A DNA stretch of 64,000 bases from Plumapathes pennacea (Eukaryota; Cnidaria; Anthozoa; Antipatharia; Myriopathidae). This document shows, one piece after another, positions 57,742 to 64,000 of the stretch. The first letter of the stretch is position 1. The number at the start of each line of letters is the position of its first letter. The translations under genes were made by a program, and so were the position numbers. The stretch spans positions 8,830,001 through 8,894,000 of the forward strand of contig OZ038466.1 of assembly GCA_964036295.1 (NCBI GenBank), written 5' to 3'. The notes beneath the pieces were generated by a model. That model did not search any database, was not told the DNA's origin, and saw nothing but the letters and a program-made list of their open reading frames with translations.

Positions 57742-58713
57742 ATCCGAAATTTATCGTGAAATCGGCCACCATGTTTACATGTTCGACTACGGAGGAAGGC
57801 GAGAAACAGAAGCCCAATGGCTGCACAATCTCACAGCAGCCGCCATGTTTACTTTTCTTCATCTAGCAATGATTTCTGGGATTTAATTTAGCTCCCAGGC
57901 TGCCACGATTTAAATAATTTGCCAGGAGATTTGGACGAGGCGATGTCATGGCTGTTTATACAAGAGGAGACATAGAATGGAGCTTGGAATTCCAGGAAAA
58001 TATTCACATTTATTGTGCTCGCCACTAAAGTGCCAATCACAGAAACTGCCATGCAAACCAGTAATGAATACGAGACATTTGTATGATTACTACATCTCAG
58101 TCCAAAAATTTTGACCACCATTATCTGGATAATTTGTCCAAGTAAAGAATTCTGCAACAGGTATTTTTCTGATGTCATCACTTTGGTACTCTTCGTTTTT
58201 TTTTTCGTCAAGTTCATGTTTATCATATACTCAGTTAATGACACCAGCCCCTGGTCATGTAAACAAATAAGCAAGTGTTTTAACCCATTGCGCCCCAAAG
58301 ATGAAGCCACATATAACAATATAGTTTACCCGCATGCACTGCTTAAATACACACATACATTTTTTATTGAAGCTCCCCAAATGCTTTGTATAATGATCAT
58401 TCAAGATAGAAACTGATTGGCTCAAAAGCCCCAAGTCGCGCGATTAAGTTCATGTTCACAAAACAAACCGCCAAAATGAACACCTTGAATTTCTTGTCAT
58501 ATACAGCCAAGTCAATTTACCTGAAATTTGCCTGTCCCCACTTTAAGTGCGCATTATTCAGTTAGTTTGGAGATCATGACCGCACGAGAAATGGGGCGAG
58601 TACAAGAATGTGGTTGAGGGGGGAGGGGTGCGGTCGAAAAGTACATACGTATCGAGTGGATCAGAAACGCTTCAGAGAAGGAAGAAATTTTCTGATCCAA
58701 TAAGTCGGTTTGG

Positions 58714-58795
58714 ATGATGAATTTCCGCAATGGTTTGGATGATATCGTTTGTCAAGCTCACGGGAACCAATCGAACTTATTTCACAGCATTTTAC
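58714..58795 (+). CDS. possible first exon, 27 codons
   Basis: ATGATG opens MMNFRNGLDDIVCQAHGNQS and seven further codons, ending at a strong donor GTAAGT at 58796. No continuing exon was found; a palindromic element follows 60 bases later. Confidence 0.25.
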
Positions 58796-58857
58796 GTAAG
58801 TTTTTGTTTTGTATTTGCACCGTGATGCAGTGTTTTGTTTTATTTTATTTTATGTTT

Positions 58858-59048
58858 AAGCAATATAACACGAGTTTCCATGTCTATGTACTCTTATATA
58901 AACACGCGGGATGTTGGGAGAACACGAGAAAAAGTTCAAAATCACGAGCCGCTTCGGCGAGTGATTTTGAACTCTTTCTCGTGTTCTCACAACATCCCAA
59001 GTGTTTATATAAGAGTACATAGACATGGAAACGAGTGTCATATTGCTT
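58858..59048. mobile_element. near-perfect 191-bp palindromic element
   Basis: AAGCAATATAACACGAGTTT with CATGTCTATGTACTCTTATA is matched inverted by the right arm to the base AAGC/GCTT. The centre CGAGCCGCTTCGGCGAGTG forms a small loop. The arms are about 90 bp with few mismatches. Confidence 0.85.
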
Positions 59049-59243
59049 TTATAAAATAACGAAGCTTTTATTACCTGAAAGAACTTTATATTGAAAATGA
59101 TCAAGTTCAAGATTCTCCCGAAAACCGTCAAAACGCACGCTCGTCCAATCGGAAAGTCTGTTTCACGGCACTTCGCTTAAGTCAGTCCATGAATGAAAAC
59201 GAACACCACTCCCGTTCACTTGAAAAACTTGACAGGCTGCTAA

Positions 59244-59409
59244 ATGAAGATGAATTTCGCAAGAAATGTGTCGGATATTAGTACCACTGTTTGTCAAGAA
59301 TTCAAAAGAACCGGCGAGAATGTTTTGAGCCGTCAGGTTTCAACTTTCAGGACAACGGTGTCACTCGACGTAAACATGTCTGCACAACAACACTATTCTG
59401 CTGAAGAAG
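59244..59409 (+). CDS. possible first exon, 55 codons
   Basis: ATG at 59244 opens MKMNFARNVSDISTTVCQEF and runs to NMSAQQHYSAEEG at a donor GTACAT. An internal ATG (MSAQQHYSAEE) could be the real start. No further exon was identified. Confidence 0.25.
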
Positions 59410-62400
59410 GTACATTTGTTTGCTTTACTTGAGCATTACTTGAACTCTGCCGGACGACAGTCAACTCCATTGAATTGACTCAACAGCTTTTGTGCCACCG
59501 AGCCGACAGCCGAGACAGACTCATTAGCGAAGACTGTTTGTGCCTTCATCACCATAAACCTACAATTATTCGTGTGAAACTCCGGTGATCTAAGCCATCT
59601 AGTTACTAGCTACGAGCCACAGGAGACGAAGGTATAAAGATTAGAAACTTTAGAGAATGTTCTTTGACTGTGTAATTGTTGGCTTTCTGTCTCACGGTTT
59701 CCGAATTAAATTTCATGCAATATTCGGACAACTTTTCTTCACGCTGCTTCACTAATTGCACATGATTTGCACACGGCTTTACTATTTGCTCTAATAGCCC
59801 ACTGCAGTTTCTGTAACACATGAATCTTTGAAGCAGGGGACGACACGCAGTCTTTTTATTTCAGAATTCGTCATTTCCATGTCTTTGTACTTATTTATAA
59901 AATGGTTTTTTACCAATCAGAGCGCGCGTAGTATCATAGTTATTTTATAAAAAGTTTTTGTATTTTGTTTTTATTTTATTTTATTTCTAGTCTGCAGTCT
60001 GCATTTGTCCGACACCGTATTTTAGGACATCAAACAAGATAACAAGACCAACCTTGCTGAAGACTTGCTTGTTCCTTGCTACTTTTCATGTCCATGTGAA
60101 ACTGTCCACAGTATATAGTCAACAGTCTTTTCATGTTCTTCCCATGGTCCACACCAGCCTCATACTGTACTGTACATTGTCATGGTTGCCCCATTTTTTG
60201 TTGTTGCTCTGCAAATGAAGCGACAGACGCTTTGTTTAGCTCGCCATTATTTTGAAAAAGGCCAGCACAGTAAGTCTAGTAAGGGGCTGTCAACATATGT
60301 TTTCATTTCTTTCAAAATTTATTAAAATATTCTAAAAGCCTGAAATAAGACCACTGTTTCCACAGATCTTAGTGCTACATGAGGATTAAACAAAGGTTGT
60401 AAAGTCTTTTGTGATCAAAGTCAGTACACAGCTTACTTGATGACCAGTCCTCATATTTATCATGTTACCATAGAACATAAAGCAACTCTACAGTACTAAC
60501 ACAGTTTGAAAGTGTGGTTCCTGTATACCCTGTCAGGTAAAGCAACAAAGTTCTAAAATATTGTCTTAACTTCAAAATAAACAGCTTTGACAAACAGCCA
60601 CTCAGAATTATGTCTCGGCAATCATAAAAAATTGCACACTTATTTTGGTTCAGTACATTCAACTTACAGGAAGTCACAACATTGACATCAATGCTTGGAG
60701 GATAAACAAATTAAACCCTACCTAACCCTACCTTTGTTCAATATGTATTTTGAACGTGTTTTTTGGTTCGCTTAGTTTTAGCTGTACTGTATACACGTAA
60801 ATTATTATAAATGTTACAAAGCTTCAGAAATCAAGTTGTTGGCTCATGGCACGACTCTCTAGTTCCCTAGTATATTGTATGCACCAAAAATACCAATGAT
60901 TCTGGCTGCTCTTGCAAAACATTCCAAAAAAAAGAAAATCCCATTTTAGCCCTTACTACACACCAAGACCACATGTCACATTGACATCTGGTGACAGCTT
61001 ATACATATACAGTAGGTGAATGCATCTGCACTTGTTGATTTTGTAGAAAATACTTACTTTCCCCTGCATGAGTCTCTATTCTGTGGTCATGACATCCTCG
61101 CCCCAGGCTGTTCATGAGAGAATAAGGCCTATTACTGTGACAAATTTCATTGCATTTAACAGAAGTTTTTGCTGACATGTTCACTCACCTAAATAAATTA
61201 ATTGTAGTTCAGATATGTTGATCTGAAAAAGAGTGTTTTTGATATTTTGTTTGGTACGGAAAATATTTAAAGTCAAAGTTGGGCGACATGTTTGTTAGGG
61301 AATTTGTTTATGAAATAACTCGGGTTCTAAAATGAAAACAAAAAGTCAGAGACACAATTTTGTAAGTTAACATATTGGTCAATACTTGTGCAAAATTCCA
61401 ACCCAATCCATTGAAACTCACTTGAACTGGAACTTCAAGAAAATGCAACAAAACGTGTTTTTCAGATGCAGAGAAAATCACGCCTGAAGATTTTTGGCAC
61501 CCCAATAGTGCTTGTTGACATAAGTAGCTAATCTGTCAGCCAGATGTCACTTTGATATGCTTTGATGTAAAGCAGTGTTGTGTAATCTAGCCCAAGACCT
61601 CATCCTTCAGCAGTTTTTTGCTCAACAAACAGTAGATTTCTTCATGGTTTCGCTTTGACAAATCACACACGCAATACTTGTGTTTTGCCAGATTTCATGT
61701 AATATGTCGGTGTTATGAAACGCATGAGTTGACGAGTGATGACAGGTTGCAACAGCGGCTATTTTGATCAAAATTTTCGTTTGAGCCAATTTCTCAAGGG
61801 GTAAAACAGAAAATCAAAAAAGGACAACAAATTCGGGCAGATATGTTGAAAATAGATCACAACACAGAAAAAATTTCTTTTGAAAAATTTTCACTGAATG
61901 TCTCCTGATATCTTAAGAGTTGGCATCTCTGTGTGCAGAGTAGCAGGAAAACCTGTCTTAAAAAGTGCTTGGCCAAGCTTACCCTGAATGAAAGCATGAT
62001 CAAATAGGATTGAACACTACACTTATTGGTACTCTGATTGAAGGTTATGTCAGCATAATTGGTTCGGGATATCTGAAGGGAAACAGGGCTTCCCCCATGA
62101 TGCTTAAACACTACTGTACTGGGTGGATAAGGGGATAACTGGGACAACTAATAAACAGGACTTATGAATAAAAACCAGGGAAAACAGAATATGTTTGATT
62201 TCTATGTCAATTGTGAAGAAACAATTATTGGTCCTCTGCCAGTGTGAGCTAATATTATTTCTATCTTGAACAACAGGAAAAAAAAATCACTTTGAGAGAT
62301 ATTGAGTTCCTAACAATTGGTCGTATTTCTCAAGTTGCATTCTGCCCCTATTTCAAGGGGAAGCACAAATCCTTTCTGACGAAAACGTATCCGTCAAATA

Positions 62401-62414
62401 ATATAGGTGCTATT
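59410..62414. other. gene-poor region
   Basis: It includes a dispersed repeat copy at about 59880-59960, homologous inverted to 15007-15060. Otherwise I see only AT-rich sequence. A degenerate zinc-finger-like frame at about 61060-61184 (-) was considered and not accepted. Confidence 0.5.
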
Positions 62415-62681
62415 TTAAAGAGACCCTCTCACCGTAGATGCTTAGCGCGCCCAGTGACTGACGGCAGCCATTTTCGTATCTTACGAAAATGACGGATTCC
62501 TTTTTTTTTTCTGCGTTTCATCGCGAAATAAATCAACATAAACTCAGAGAGTGTATTAAATTCGGCAATCAGCGACAGCCAGATCAATCAGTAATAACGT
62601 GGGTGCCTCAGGAAAGTCGAGCTCCGGATGGAAATATAAACATGGGCGCGTAAAGCATCTACGGTGAGAGGTTCTCTTTAA
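62415..62681. mobile_element. TTAA-flanked MITE of 259 bp
   Basis: TTAA at 62415-62418 and 62678-62681 flank ends AGAGACCCTCTCACCGTAGA and, inverted, TCTACGGTGAGAGGTTCTCT. The arms extend about 32 bp through GCATCTACGG/CCGTAGATGC and GCGCGCCC. The interior has no frame. Confidence 0.8.
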
Positions 62682-63030
62682 CCCTTTCATTACCAGGAGT
62701 GGTCAAACACAGGGCACAGAGAATATAAGGAATAAAGAAGATGTCACTGAAGCAACAACTCACCTTCATTCCTGCAAACTATATTGGTATGATGTATTTG
62801 CGAGGATCCTTTGTCGCTGTTTGTAGCAGAGTCTGTCCTTATGAGCGGCTCGTGTTTTCGCTTCACCCAAAGGCGGTGGTGTCACACTTTCACCCATAGT
62901 ATATTTGAGGTTATTTTCCCTGGTAGTAATTGTCCCTAACCATGCAGATTGGCCGTCGATTCAGTTGTGCCCGATTTCCTAGGGAGAGCCTGGGAAAAAG
63001 CGATGTACAGTCCCTCTTTCCCTCCTCACC

Positions 63031-63118
63031 AGGCTGACTGACCGAGCGGTTAGCGCGTTTAGGTGGACTGAAACCGAATGGCGACATTGGCAGTTTGAAA
63101 CAGCCGTGGGGGATAGCT
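63031..63118 (+). pseudogene. tRNA-like sequence or SINE head
   Basis: TGACCGAGCGGTTAGCGCG resembles the A box and D-arm of Ser/Leu-type tRNAs. CAGTTTGAAACAGCC, about 45 bases later, resembles a decayed B box and T-arm. No intact acceptor stem or anticodon arm can be folded, so this is probably a tRNA-derived SINE or pseudogene. Confidence 0.35.
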
Positions 63119-63744
63119 TAATATAAAAACCTAACCACATCATTCACATTTTTTTCCATTTAAATACTCTGCAAAGCGATTTTCAGGTTAGACCTACGAA
63201 TTTTTGCAGAGAAATCCTCGTTACAAGGCAATAGACTGGGCTCTTTATGGCAGTTGTTCTTGCTATCCCGCCAAGCACTGTCAGAATATCAGAATAAAAA
63301 GTTTTTAATATAGACAAACACAAGTATAAGGACAAGCACAAAAGACCTTATTTCACCCTAAAAACAGACTCGACGCAATCGCTAGCAGAACCAAAACAAT
63401 CACATCATTATTTTCGACGGTCATGCGAAAACGGCTCTAAAATATTGTGATCGTTTTGCTTGCGCTTGCATAGATATACTGTTTTTACAGTCAAATAAGG
63501 ACCTTGTGCTTGCGGTGAGAGCGAGTTAATAAAATTACACGGGAATGACTTCCACGAATCCAAATAACATAAATAAGACGCACAAGTCCTATGCATTAGA
63601 AACATTTTTCCAAAGTTTCACGGACCCGGTGCTGAAAAAGCTAGCTCCTGACTGAGTTCAAAACAGAGCCGGTCTTTGCACTGAAATTTTTAACGACAGA
63701 TGAAGCATAAACACGTGACAAATATGAATCATAGATTGTCATTT
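63119..63744. other. repeat-rich spacer
   Basis: Inverted words of the CTTGTGCTTGCG/CGCAAGCACAAG type between about 63310 and 63520 match the element at 30105-30298. No gene is seen. Confidence 0.5.
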
Positions 63745-64000
63745 TCACTGTTGAAAATTTTTACAGAAGCAGTATTTCCTCAAAAATGGTTTCTTGTCGA
63801 TGATGCACTTCGGTTGATCTCCATAAAGATTAATCCTGCTCAGTTCGCCAACCACTTCAAATTTATCTTTGACGTAGGTGACCGATACTTCAAACACCGC
63901 ATTCCCGGGAACAGTACGAAGCTGAACTTGATACATACAGTCCACAATAGGCACCGGACCATCAGCAAACTTTTCCACTCTGTGTCGATCGGCGGCGCGT
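63745..64000 (-). CDS. C-terminal exon of an unidentified, Cys-containing protein (cut by the window edge)
   Basis: The minus-strand frame enters from the right edge and encodes about 83 residues, ending in TGA at 63745-63747. It includes VEKFADGPVPIVDCMYQVQL, KDKFEVVGELSRINLYGDQ and CIIDKKPFLRKYCFCKNF. Alternating hydrophobic residues suggest beta strands, and five cysteines suggest an extracellular or secreted domain. I do not recognise the family. The start and upstream exons lie beyond base 64000. Confidence 0.6.
   Translation of the reverse strand, partial: RAADRHRVEKFADGPVPIVDCMYQVQLRTVPGNAVFEVSVTYVKDKFEVVGELSRINLYGDQPKCIIDKKPFLRKYCFCKNFQQ

Noticed and set aside
60999-61184. Minus-strand frame with CNEICHSNRPYSLM...HDHRIETHAGE resembling a C2H2 zinc finger
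   Set aside because: Cys and His spacing does not fit a working finger, and no neighbouring fingers or splice partners were found.

Overview
This window looks like nuclear DNA of an invertebrate animal, most probably an anthozoan cnidarian such as a stony coral. The reasons are intron-rich genes with GT/AG borders, a vertebrate-like multi-exon pseudouridine synthase gene, an intact BEL/Pao retrotransposon, and many short palindromic elements flanked by TTAA. The organism is inferred; no marker in the window proves it.

Layout. Bases 1-6930 are one 19-bp tandem array. Bases 7118-21181 (+) hold 15 exons of a PUS7L-type (TruD family) pseudouridine synthase. Its first exons lie before the window, and its introns carry at least three unrelated tandem arrays: a 59-bp G-rich array at 7953-10792, a degenerate CCATGG array at 12226-12893, and a 53-bp hairpin array at 15681-16909. 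Bases 22839-29278 (+) hold a five-coding-exon gene for a 1332-residue, largely disordered protein that I do not recognise. It follows a duplicated E2F-like/CCAAT promoter module. Bases 31335-37735 (-) hold a 13-exon gene for a 451-residue coiled-coil protein, also unrecognised.

Bases 37736-44402 are mostly repeats, with a possible first exon at 40419 (+) and two homologous exons on the minus strand at 41941 and 42729. Bases 44403-50572 are a full-length BEL/Pao element in minus orientation, with identical 289-bp LTRs, a 4-bp target duplication and one uninterrupted gag-pol frame. It appears to be a very recent insertion.

Bases 52003-56845 hold a mirrored satellite block: two 65-bp arrays in opposite orientation around a 200-bp higher-order array of 66-67-bp units. 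The rest is sparse: a few isolated candidate exons, palindromic elements, a tRNA-like sequence, and the last exon of a minus-strand gene at the right edge (63745-64000).

The genes do not form a pathway. What is unusual is the density and diversity of tandem and inverted repeats, especially the 53-bp array. There the loop of the hairpin monomer occurs in both orientations, as if flipped by recombination between its arms. I found no CRISPR array, no rRNA gene and no convincing functional tRNA. Exon models were built by reading splice sites and frame continuity by eye and have no transcript support.
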